From positions 38,783,366-38,847,365 of the forward strand of contig CAIIXF020000001.1 in the NCBI GenBank assembly GCA_903813345.2: a DNA stretch of 64,000 nucleotides, written 5' to 3'. Below the pieces are notes generated by a model. The model had not been told where the DNA came from. It made no database searches and saw only the letters and a program-made list of their open reading frames with translations. Shown here one piece after another: positions 23,557-34,300 of the stretch; position 1 is the stretch's first letter, and every line of letters begins with the position of its first letter. A program made the position numbers and the translations under genes. The stretch comes from Owenia fusiformis (Eukaryota; Annelida; Polychaeta; Sabellida; Oweniidae).

Positions 23557-23613
23557 ATTTACGTCCAAAATAAGATTTGTATCACAAAGTATTCATTTTC
23601 CAATTTTCGCCCA

Positions 23614-23640
23614 CCGGAAGATGATAGATTGATGACGTCA
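23614..23640 (-). promoter_or_regulatory. Candidate GAK promoter: ETS site and full CRE
   Basis: CCGGAAG (23614-23620) and the complete palindromic CRE TGACGTCA (23633-23640) lie 58-84 bases upstream of the GAK start codon. No TATA box is seen. This fits a housekeeping promoter, but the transcription start is not known. Confidence 0.5.
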
Positions 23641-23867
23641 ATACGACAGGTGCTACCATCTTTCAATAAATCTTTCAAATCAGGGATGGATCATTTTAAA
23701 CATCAACTTGCATTCACAGATCCCCCCACATTTATCATGAATCATATAAAATTGGAAATATAAGCTGAGACCATCATAAAATATTATGTTAGTCTCGGGT
23801 ATAAGCAATAGGTTTCAGATGTAGACTTGAGAGACTCTTGAAAGCCCATGGACTAACAAATGGACTA

Positions 23868-24104
23868 CAGTTGGGGACATAAATAAATGACAGGTGGATT
23901 TGCTGAAGTGAGGATTTCCCATGTTAAAAATAAGAGAATTTACAAGAGGCCATACATCAGTGGATGAGATTATACAAAATGTAAAATATACAAATTTTAA
24001 GGGATATATATCTAGACAATATTGGAAATTATGGGCTTTCAGACCACCATAATTAGGAAATGGTGATCGAAAATCGACCTGTCATTTATTTTTGTCCCCA
24101 ACTG
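23868..24104. mobile_element. 237-bp TIR element with TA target site
   Basis: Termini CAGTTGGGGACATAAATAAA, then TGACAGGT, and their near-perfect complement (ACCTGTCATTTATTTTTGTC, then CCCAACTG), flanked by TA on both sides. This is a Tc1/mariner-type MITE. It lies just upstream of GAK within a larger segment (23864-24480) bounded by the 13-bp direct repeat GACTAACAAATGG. Confidence 0.8.
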
Positions 24105-24105
24105 T

Positions 24106-25458
24106 ATATCCTCTAGTCTGAATTTTTTTTGAAATTTGGAATGAAAATATTCAGACTATAGCCCACATATGTTAAAATTTGGGATTGAAAGTTATTTGTT
24201 TACATAGGAAGTGCCAAAATGGCCGACTGGGTAAATTAATTTGCATATTTGTTACTTCCCCTAGCTTTATTTCCATCTGACAATACGCACGGTTACTTTT
24301 ATAGCATTTAATTGTACCTTACTACTTAATTGAATTGTTATAATGCTTATCATGTTTTTGTAAGTGAAGTTTCCTAAAATTGATAATTGTGTGCTGGAAA
24401 TTTCCTGTTTTTCCCACAGGAGGGACATAATGATCAATAGACTGAATTCTCAGGAAATTCAGTCTATTGGATATAGACTAGACTAACAAATGGCATGAGT
24501 GAAAAATTGTGCTACTCGGACCTTGGTATATTTTCTCGAAACATGTTCCAAGGGCCTTTCGACATTATCTAAAAAAATCTGGAAATGTATATTGCCTAAT
24601 CATAATTGTAATTTACTATTTATAGTCATAGTTTCAGGTATTTGGGCAGTTGTCATGCAGGACACACAAGCTGACAAAGGAGGTTATTTTGAGTCATTTA
24701 TTAGAGAGCGACCTCATAGCAAGAAAATCTGGTATATTATACGTCTCTGCTTGATGTTTATACAAACATTCAAGGAATGTAAGGCCTTCCCAATATCAGT
24801 TCAGCCATTTGTCAAACCGTCTTAGTCTTGTATCAAGTTTTGGACACCACCACCCCTCAACCTCCTTCACCTCAGTGTCAAAGCAAGAAAACATTACATG
24901 ATGAGGCAATTGTTCCTGTCAAGATACAAACCATGAGGATGAACATTTAAAACTGCAAGGATTTGGATAACCTGAGAATATATTAGTTGGTTTCATCATG
25001 GAACCATTTATTTTAACATTTACAATGACATTCACATGTTTGTATAACAAAGATGCATTGGAGTTTTAAAAAATATATTCCAAATGCATGTGTCAAATAT
25101 TTGAGTAATATTCACACTAGTATCTAAAAAATTATCTCTAGAAAGTGAGAACAATTATTTTTGTGGTGCATTTAAGTTAAATGCTTTGAACATCACAAAA
25201 AGGAACAATATGTAATAAGACTGCACATATTTACAATATCTACAACATTTACAATAACTGCACGGTTCAATTCAGTAGAATTTAGTGGAAAACTTAAAGT
25301 ATAACCAATAGTAATATGATCATGGGAAATTTAAGCTACTAAGAAATTCCCACTGATTAGTGAGACAAAAGCCATACAATTGATGTTCATTGTTATAAGC
25401 AAGCAATGAACAACATTTTTATAACAAGAGGATTTCAATAATCAAACAATGTCTATGT
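24106..25458. other. Intergenic region between GAK and the bZIP gene
   Basis: Contains short inverted words around 'tagtctgaat' and 'attcagactata' (24113-24170) and 'atagactgaattctc/gaaattcagtctat' (24441-24471), the second copy of GACTAACAAATGG (24481-24493), and AT-rich DNA. A (+) reading frame at 24499-24825 has no domain or splice support. From about 25400 to the stop at 25459 is probably bZIP 3'UTR. Confidence 0.4.
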
Positions 25459-27294
25459 TTATTTCAAGGAAGACATTTTCTGTATCAGCATGTCTTTCAT
25501 AACTTTAGCAAGATTTTCGAGTTCAACTGTTTTCTTTCTCAATATTTCATTTTCAATTTTCAATTCCTCCGCTTCAATGTCCATACTAGCAAATTTCTGA
25601 CGTCTAGTTGCTCTTGAAATTTTAGAAGCAACATTATTCTTCCTTCTGCGTTCATGGTATTTTTCAATGTCAGACATTCCATCAACCAACTGATCTTTCG
25701 GGATAATGTTATCTGTTTTAAGAGCATCATTGTTCACAGGATGCTCTTTCTTAATCTTCTTTGTAGAATAATCATGATCAATGGTAACACGGGCAACATC
25801 CTTGGCTGATCTTTGACGTTTAAGGTTTCTCTTAACTGGCTTTTCTTTTACTGGCTTCACAGGCCCAAGGATTTGTACCTTTGGAGTTTCCTGGAGATAA
25901 GAATGACAGATAATCATAGATAGAGTAGCTATACTTGTTAGCAAAAGAATAAAGTGATTAATATAATTAGTAATCTCAGCAATAGAATTAAAACTAATAA
26001 AAGTAATTATCAATGAAATTAGAAATCTAAATCGCAAAATGATTTAGACCATTGCAAAGGTAATATACTGATGACAATTCAACCTGTGCACGTGCCCTAT
26101 GACGTGTGAATTACTGGGCCTCCAAAATATCAAGACAAATTTAGATATTTTTATTTTGTTTACACAACTATTATTTTAAATATAATTCAGGATTTCAGTG
26201 AGGTTGAAAGTCACAGAAAGGAGGGGAAGTCCACTGCAAAGGCATGCATTTTTTGAAGTCTCAAATAACAATCGCAACAGTTTTAGCAGATGAAGTTAAA
26301 CGGTAATATGTTTATTTTTAACATATAAGGTAGTGTATAACGGCCTATAACTTGACAATGGTTTGACGGCGTATGAAATGTGTATAATTCAGTGGATCAT
26401 TATAATTCATATGAAGGGGCCTATTCATTCCATTGCAAATTTTTTAAAATCAACATCTTATTTTAGCTCGACTTACCTCTGGAAGATAATCAGTGAGGTC
26501 AGTAAAGTCCTCAAAGAAATTCTCAAATCCAAGATCACCAATACCAGCATTCAAATTAATGGTAGGTGTGTCCAATGTTACTTCATTGCAACTGGCTAGC
26601 AGTGAAGTGTCAAGGCTGATGGTGTCATTTTTGTCATGTTCCAACGTCAATGACTTCAACAGGTCATCTTCGTTGGGAAGGTCTGAAATTATAACAAATT
26701 ATTAATTATTTACATTTCATATCATATCAGTATTTATCTCAAGTGTTACAAGGCCATACTCAGGCGTATGATCGAGTGTCACATGAGTAATTTGTACTCC
26801 AGTTGAATGCTGATGCAAGCATAATTGTGCCAGTATTGCATCATCAGCCTGAAAATATGAGCCATACACAGCACAGGGTGGTAAAAAATCACCTAAGTTC
26901 ATGGGTATACAATAACAAATGTTTACCATGTTTGAATTGAAAAATGTAATATGTAATCATATATACCACAAATTTATAATAATTACCTGTGTCAAATAGG
27001 CCACATATCTTCTGTACCGAACGTAAGGAATTCCCGGGACTTGGGTAAAGTCCCGGTAGTATATGTTTGATGGATCTCATCACTTTCTTGGGGGATGTCA
27101 AGAAGGTCAACCAATTCCTCCAAGCTCTTAGGCTCAATCTCTGAACCCATGGGTCCCTCAGTAATCAAAGATACCATGGCGTTACTCTGCATGAACGAAG
27201 CGTTGTTTAGCGTGCTACTTTGCTGTGCCGTCGTTTTGATTCTCCTGGTGTTACCTCTTTGCAGTGGGGAATAAATCCCTTCTTTTAGCCTTGC
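25459..27294 (-). CDS. bZIP transcription factor, 5' end unresolved
   Basis: Exons in transcript order: 27294-27018, 26682-26477, 25890-25459 (stop at 25459-25461). Phases join as 1 then 0, giving 304 codons visible. The first visible exon is open through its acceptor (ARLKEGIY...), so a further upstream exon is likely; in-frame ATGs occur at MQSNAM and MVSL. The second exon is acidic and aromatic (LGFENFFEDFTDLTDYLPE), like an activation domain. The last exon has Lys/Arg-rich runs, then a basic region (KYHERRRKNNVASKISRATR) and leucines at seven-residue spacing (EEL, EIL, VEL, then KVM). The NN-x-A-S-x-x-S-R signature defines a DNA-binding bZIP; NNVAS resembles PAR and C/EBP-like groups, but I cannot place it in a named subfamily. 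It should act as a dimer in the nucleus. A 57-bp piece of its first visible exon recurs at 31737-31793. Confidence 0.85.
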
Positions 27295-28890
27295 CTAGAA
27301 AACAATACAGATGCTTTTCAAAAATAAGTACAACATGACAAGTCCCCAACAACTAGATGATAGCATAATGTGTACCCCCCCCCAAAAAAAAAAGAAAATC
27401 TACAATCATTCTCAAAACTTTTCCCCAAAATTACTGCCCATATGTTATCTAACATTCTTAATTCCCTGGCCACATAAACACTAAAGTTCATAGGATTAAC
27501 TTAGGTGTAGATCTACCTACCTACAGCTTTGGTTAACTTTCTCTACCTCTCCCTCTGTGATAATGTAACTATGACAAGCCGGTCGGCAATCTCGATATTT
27601 GTGGTGCAAGATCCGCTACTATTTTTAGAAATGAGTAATGTTCAACCAATCAAATTAGTATGTCTATTTATACGCTACAATTTATCGTCATCATAAACCA
27701 ATCAAAATCTTTGTTGCTACTTGTTTCATCGTTAGTAATTACTCCCGATAAAACTGTATTAACTTTTCACCATAGTAATTTTAATGATTAAGAATTTCAA
27801 ACGTACTTCTCAATTTCTTTAAAAAGAAATATTTAAATATGCCGATCATGTTTTATTTGTCTATAAGTGATATCGCAATTTTGTACACATGCATTTATTG
27901 AATTTATCTAAGTGGGAATAAGCAATACATTAAACACCCACCTATTTACCCTTCCAAATAGTTATCAATGAAGTATATAGATGTCACTGGTAGACTATTA
28001 AAGTTGTCTGTAATAACAGTATCCGCATTACATCATTCTGATGCCGCATCTTTCTGTTTCACATGAAACATGTCTCAGGGTTGAGAGGAAATGAGATGTC
28101 ATGGTTTATCATGATGGCCTACATCATGTTGATACTCAGACCATCTCTGCAATTGAAGGAAACTGAGAGAAGGCTGTGATATCTCACGATGGCATTAGGC
28201 CTACATGGTTTTTGATAATTTTTAATCTTTAAAAGTAATATCGAAATTACCCATATTGTATTAATGATTTTCTATAACACTGATTCGAGAAGTAGCTAAT
28301 TCATGATTTTATTATTTCAAAGGAACACTGAAAGTTGATAGTCTACTCTACTGATATATAAAACAGTTTTATACGGTTTCTGCTCATCCTTGATCCATGG
28401 GTCTATCAGTGGTGGCAGAGTCCATGCTTGGTCCAAGGCTATTTCACTCCCGGATTTCACTTCTTTTCCATTAAGAGGTCCTTTGAATGAGGGATGGTTT
28501 CTGCTCAACTGATGAAAAGTAGGTTCATCTTTATTTAATTGTTATGCAACGTTGCTTTTGGTGGGCTTTTGGTTTTGGTTGCCTATGACGTCGGACCTGG
28601 GGACAATTAGAGAAATACGGCCTAATGTCACCTTTAAACGTTAATACCCGCCTAAGTAAAAAACCTAAGCATGTGTTTCATATATTATTTTTAAGCTTTT
28701 TAATGCGCGTTTCAGTGATACTATTTTTGCTCGAAAATTTCGATTTGATCTACCTTTTTAAAGTTAAAACTACCCCAACATCGAAAAATTCGTTGTACGT
28801 AACACTTTACCTTTAAACGGTTCGTTGAAATTAGGATAACTTTTGAAATGATAATCAGAATCCCATGAAATTTTCAGATTTTGTTAGAAT
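27295..28890. other. Region upstream of the bZIP gene
   Basis: Mostly non-coding. Two 'accaatcaaa' CCAAT boxes in (+) orientation lie near 27650 and 27710, so a promoter may be in this area. On (-), 28317-28515 has an acceptor-like 'tcatcag' followed by a 50-codon open stretch (HPSFKGPLNGK, WTLPPLIDPWIKDEQ) that looks protein-like but which I could not assign. It might be an isolated exon or a relic. Confidence 0.3.
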
Positions 28891-28920
28891 GAAATAAAAT
28901 GTATTTCCGAACCTTGTTGG

Positions 28921-30601
28921 AACTTTTTCCCCCATTGAACTATGTGTAAAAGCCTCTTTACGTTTGAATTTTTATTTACTTACCTCCAAATTTTCTCAAT
29001 TTTTTTCCTCAATTACAATAGGTCGAAAATTGATGATAAATTTGATGAACTTTTGAAAATCGTCATTCACATGTAATCCAATGGGAAATGGAGGGTTTGG
29101 GGCAAATCAAAAATCAGGATATCTTTTCAGTAAAAGATTCAGCAAAAAATAATTTTATGTAGAAAATTGAATTGTCTAACTTTTTTGAACATTAAGTGTT
29201 TAGTTTATTTGATGAATATTAAAGTTACAGCGCTTCAAAGTCATTTTTGAAAATAATTTTTCGCCCTTTGTGTTATTTCAATGGGAGAGGTTTTTTGAAA
29301 AACAATTTTGACTTTAAAGCCCTATAACTTTGTTGAACCTGAAGAAACATATCAATTTTTTGTTAAATAAAGTTAGCAAATTAGCCTGCCTAACTCGTAT
29401 TTTTTGCAAGGACTCGGATAGATGGATATTCTGTCATATGACTTGCGGCAAACCTACCATTTCCCATTGGTTAACATGGGAACGTCGATTTTCAAAAATT
29501 CATCAAATTTATCATCAATTTTCGACCTATTGTAATTGAGGAAAAAAATTGTGAAAATTTGGAGGTATTGGAATTAAAGTCAAATTACGTTTCCATCAAT
29601 AGTATAAGTATTTTCATCGCAGGTTAAAGGTGCTACAAATAGTGCAGGGGGGCCATTCAACGATCATCGACAAGTGTCAAAATATATTTAGGTTTGGATA
29701 TTTCATCAAGACTAACATATATTTTCATTATCTACAAAGAAACCCTCTGGATGAACATTATTTCAGCTGATATTCCTCTTGAAACATGGTGGATCTTAAA
29801 AATCTACAAATGGGACTCCCTTTATAGAGGCTTTGAATTGAATTTACACTTCTTAATGCTGAAATTGATAGTTTATACATACATTTTATGAAAATAGGTA
29901 TGTCAAAGAAGGTATTAAGCCAAATATTGACCTGATAGCTCAGAAAAAATAAGAAATTTCGAATTTTCTCTCTCTTATTGCCCCTTTAAGTAAATAAAAA
30001 TTCAAAGGTAAAGAGGCTTTAACACGTAGTTCAATTCAATTCAATTCAATTTCAATTCACTTTATTTCAAATGTTCCAAATACAGTGTTTTACATTGACA
30101 TGAAAAGACACCCCGAGGGGTGTATAAGTTTCATGTTTAACATACAATATAGCATTTATTAAATTAACAGTCAGGTTATATGGAAACAAAAAAATGACAA
30201 AGCATAAAATGCATCACAATAAAATACAAGTAATGAGAAGAAAGCATTTTTCAAAGAAGATCTAATAATGACTTAGCAAATCAAACTTTAACTTTCGTTC
30301 AAATGATTTGATATGTTTAGACTTTTTGAGATCAAGTGAAAGAGTGTTGTAAATGATAACTCTCAAGAATTTCTTTTGCAGAACATACAATTTTTGAATA
30401 AGAGTTTTTATGGCATTTCCCCATAAAAGGTTACAATAGCTTAAGTACGAATATATCATGGAATAATAGATAGTGGTCATTGTATTTAAAGTCAGTCTAT
30501 GTCTAGTCTTGTAGAGAAGGCCTATCAAGTTAGAAATTTTTGTACAGATAGCATTTATGTGAGATGGGGGAAAAAGGGTTGCCAAACTTATGGAGGGGAG
30601 T
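28921..30601. mobile_element. Foldback TIR element, copy 2, split by a LINE
   Basis: Arms about 28921-29110 and 29460-29600 are inverted repeats ('cctccaaattttctcaattt' against 'aaaatttggaggtattgg'; 'gtcgaaaattgatgataaat' and complement). The sequence matches the complete element at 44807-45683 in the opposite internal orientation. The right end GCCAAACTTATGGAGGGG, then AGTG, is at 30601; the left terminus is diverged or lost. The segment 29622-29990 is absent from the other copy, and 30033-30563 is an inserted LINE fragment. Confidence 0.75.
30033..30563 (-). mobile_element. 5'-truncated CR1/Rex-like LINE fragment
   Basis: On (-), the reading frame within 30262-30563 encodes the C-terminal part of a non-LTR reverse transcriptase: HINAICTKISNLIGLLYK, LSYCNLLWG, VLQKKFLRVI, ending KSFERKLKFDLLSHY. 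The step from LRVI to YNTLSLDLKKS skips a stretch normally present, so there is also an internal deletion. The 3' end is a (TTGAA)n-like microsatellite at 30033-30056 (read on + as repeated TTCAA), a common CR1-group tail. Inserted into the foldback element at 28921-30601. Confidence 0.75.
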
Positions 30602-30983
30602 GTATATGCATCTTAATCCTTCATAATTTCCAAATTCGATCAGATACCCGAATTTTCTATCCTGAGAAAATAACGGACTGTAAGGGAACAATATTGGTAT
30701 GCCTTGTGAATAGATTGTTTCCATCAGACATGACAGATTACCCTCTCTGCTTTGATTGACACTTCAATATATAGAAGAAATGCAATTATATCTTTATTGT
30801 AATTATATTTCTTTTATTGCAATATAACTTTTACTTTTGTGTTAACACATCATGTATATAACATAGGTAAAACTAATGTAAGAATTGCAATAATGTGTAT
30901 AATTATAGAAGAGCGTTTGTTTTGTTCATAGCAAATAATGTATTTAGTATTTACAATAGAAAGAAAATATGATGATAAGTAAA

Positions 30984-30989
30984 TTTATT
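30984..30989 (-). promoter_or_regulatory. Candidate poly(A) signal of the SLC22-type gene
   Basis: AATAAA on the (-) strand, about 350 bases after the stop codon at 31341. It is the first canonical hexamer I found downstream; the cleavage site is not visible. Confidence 0.35.
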
Positions 30990-31340
30990 GCATGATAGAC
31001 GCTGTTTCCCTGAGTTGTATCTTGATTGTCAATTTTTTATGCATTGGAAGCTATTCTTGCAGAATTGCGCTGCTTTGTCTTTATATCTTTTTAAGTACTC
31101 TATACGTACGATATTTATGTTTGAACAGTATAAAAACTTGCATATATCAAGTTATATGTAAACACATATTATAGAACATAACAAAGCACATGCTTAGGTA
31201 CAGATGCAATTGTCCATATGGATGAAATTGAAATTAAAGAGCGTTCTGTCATTTTTCCTCGATAGAAGGCTTTCTCTCAAGGAATAAATGATGTCACTAT
31301 CACTTATGTCATATATTCTATCGGGACTGGAGTATGGTGC

Positions 31341-34300
31341 TCACAATTGGGTGACCATCTTAGGTTTATCATCTCCAACTGAAAGTGGACGGAGGCCAAC
31401 ATCATCTTTGAAGCCTTGGTTTATTTGACCATTGCCTAATGTTTCAAAAGGCTCAGTGTCATCTCTGGAACATTAGAAATACATATGAAGATACATCAGG
31501 AATTATTGATTTGGCGGTTATGCAATGCCAATGGAAACGTCATTATACATGAGGAATGAAAATGGTTGAAAAATTGCCTTGATGTACTAAAGATTTGACT
31601 TTTATTCCCGTTGTACCTCATTGGTGAACTGTACGTTTTTGACCAACAGTCAAAAATAATTTGCAAAATTTAGTGGTAGTCTATACTTATATCTTTATTT
31701 TTTATTTTAGTTATATTTGATTATAATCTACACCCTCAAGAAGGTCAACCAATTTCTCCAAGCTCTTAGGCTCAATCTCTGAACCCATGGGTCTACAACA
31801 ATTCGAAGAAATTTTAAAATGTCAATATTTTTTGTCCCTATATTGACATGTATTGCCTAATTTTAAAAAGTATAGCTATGTCTGTCCCATGTCACTTACT
31901 CTAATCCAAAACGCTCTCCTTCTTCTAATGTTTCTGGTAGTTTCTTATCTTTGGTCTCTGGAAGCAAAAACGCTAGAAACCCAGCTGCTAACGAGAAGAC
32001 ACCAAATATAATGGACGGTATTGGTGGCCAGAACTCGTTCTGAAATGGAGAACACATACATTGGACGTGAATTAATTATTCCAGTATCAAAACATAATTC
32101 TCAATTCATTGTTTTATAATATTTCGGTTAATATTTAAGTGAAAACACAGATTAGACACCACATTTATTATGCAATTTACGAATTTCAAACGTAACAGTG
32201 GTGGAGCAGCAGGGTTGGCGTGGTGAGAATCTAGGAATCATTCGCTTATTTGATGAATGTGTGATCGTTTCAATTGGATTGCATAGCTTTGACTCATTCG
32301 TATTGAAATATACATTATCTACAGTTATCAATGTTCAAGAAATATACATGCTCGATTCAAGTCGTAGGCTAATACCGAGAGACTTAAATAGATATTTTCT
32401 CGCAAGTTAGGGTAGGTTAAGTCAAGGATTACATTCTCACCACGCCATACTGTTGCTACACCACTCAGGATCCTAACGGTTATATGTATACAGATTTTTC
32501 AGAAATGTTAGTATTGACGAAGGCATTATACTCACCAGTCGGCCTATAAACGGTGAAGCCATTCCGCTTACTCGTGCAGCAGTAGATGCGCTACCCACTC
32601 CGACGTTTCGTATACATGTGGGGTAAAGTTCGGCACTGAACACGTATATTATGGCAAATGAAGCAGAAAGCATCAGTTTTCCAATCATTGATATCGTATT
32701 CAGAACTGCTCCGAGATCTGAAAGTCACAATAATGACAGACACTGACTTATCTTCATATTACAATCTGCACGTTAGCGTTTCCAGAAGATATAATGATAA
32801 GGGACTTTCTCTGCATTGCTACTGTTTCAATGCGTTACTTTTTTCTTGTTGTTTTCTACATTATAAACTTCGACTTGACCAATGTACATGCCAATGAATA
32901 TTGTGAATGGAAAGTATGCCTGGATTTGGGGGCCTTACCCTTCTTTCTGTATAACAATGGGATACATGCGAGACATGCAGCGCCCCCTGTTATCATCGTG
33001 AGTCCCAAGGGCCAGCGCCTGTTCACTCTATCCAATGCCACGGCGGCAAGAAGTAGGGCTGGAAACTCCACAAGTGCAGATAAGGTTGTATTCGTATATA
33101 TATCCCCTGATAGACTCCCTGTATTTAATGATAACCCGTAGTAGACCATGGAGTTTACGAACCTGTGGGTGAATGTTTGTATATCATAATTATGAATATT
33201 ATTAAAATGCCATTTGAACATATTCGCTTCTCTCACCACTGGCGGATCCAGTGGGTGACACCAAAATTGTGAAGAGCCTAATTAGTGGGCCTTTTTGGGC
33301 ATTACAGTAAAAACAGTAAGTAGAGGAGACAAGACATTAAGCCATTTACTTACCAATTGAACCAAATATTGAAGGTCCTGCAACGCAGACGTGGTGTTCT
33401 GAAGAGATCCAAAACAGTGCCTTTCACTTCTGTGGAGTCTGGCACCATCTAAAGATAAGTATTGAAGGATGATTACTACTAGACATTGATATAGAACTGA
33501 AATGTGCTTAATATTTCAGACCCGGGACTTCAGACTGATTTTTTAGATTATTTACCTTCTCCGTTGATTTCATAGAATGGAATTCTCTCATGGCAACTTC
33601 TTTGTTGTCTGTAGATTGTCCATCTTCTTCAGTATCAAATGTTAGTTTTTCTGGTAAAGTCTTTTTATTTACTTTTGCTACATTCTTGAGAATTTCAATT
33701 GCCTCTTCATGTCGACCTTTTGAAACAAGCCACCTAGGGGACTCTGGTATAATACTGGAAATAAGTCAAGATAGTATACTGTTTCTATGTTTGTGGTGTC
33801 ACTAAATCGATAAATGTGTCCACTAGTAGTGTCAGATGAAAGACTGTAAAAACCAACTTCCTAGCTAAGAAGAGGCTTAGGCTTTGACTTACTCATCTCG
33901 ATTTTTAGAATTTGATATTATTTCTACTATGTTCCAGGTTAGCTGTATTTGTAACATATGTGTCTTCAAATTAACACTAAATAAATTGAAAAATATCTTG
34001 AGAAACTGAGGTGGTGGTCTAATAGCAAAAGACAGAAAAAACACCGATCATTAGTAAATTTTGGGTAGTTTAGATTCCCCACCCTACTAATATGGCCTTG
34101 GAATTATTTTCATTTTGGACTCTAAAACTCTTAGGGACTAATCATAAAATGGGCTTTAATATTTTTTTGAAAACGGGACAAGTTTCTTCGTTCCAAATTT
34201 TCAAAATATTTTCAAAATTATACCTCCCCCTCCCCCCCCCCCTCACATACACACACATTCCCTTGCCAATTTCCAACTTCTGTCCGCCTGATGGATGTTA

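Noticed and set aside
24499-24825. 108-codon ORF on (+)
   Set aside because: Chance frame in AT-rich intergenic DNA; no family resemblance, no splice or promoter support.
25891-26037. N-terminal extension of the bZIP ORF with hydrophobic residues
   Set aside because: A strong acceptor at 25891-25892 joins in phase to the exon at 26477-26682. The upstream open sequence is intron.
28509-28522. 'ctgatgaa' as a hammerhead ribozyme core
   Set aside because: No matching GAAA strand and stems at the proper spacing. Other CTGATG occurrences fail likewise.
31341-32039. Apparent phase clash between SLC22 exons 10 and 11
   Set aside because: It came from misreading one base. The donor is GA|GTAAGT at 31900, leaving phase 2, and exon 11 then continues in frame to the stop at 31341.
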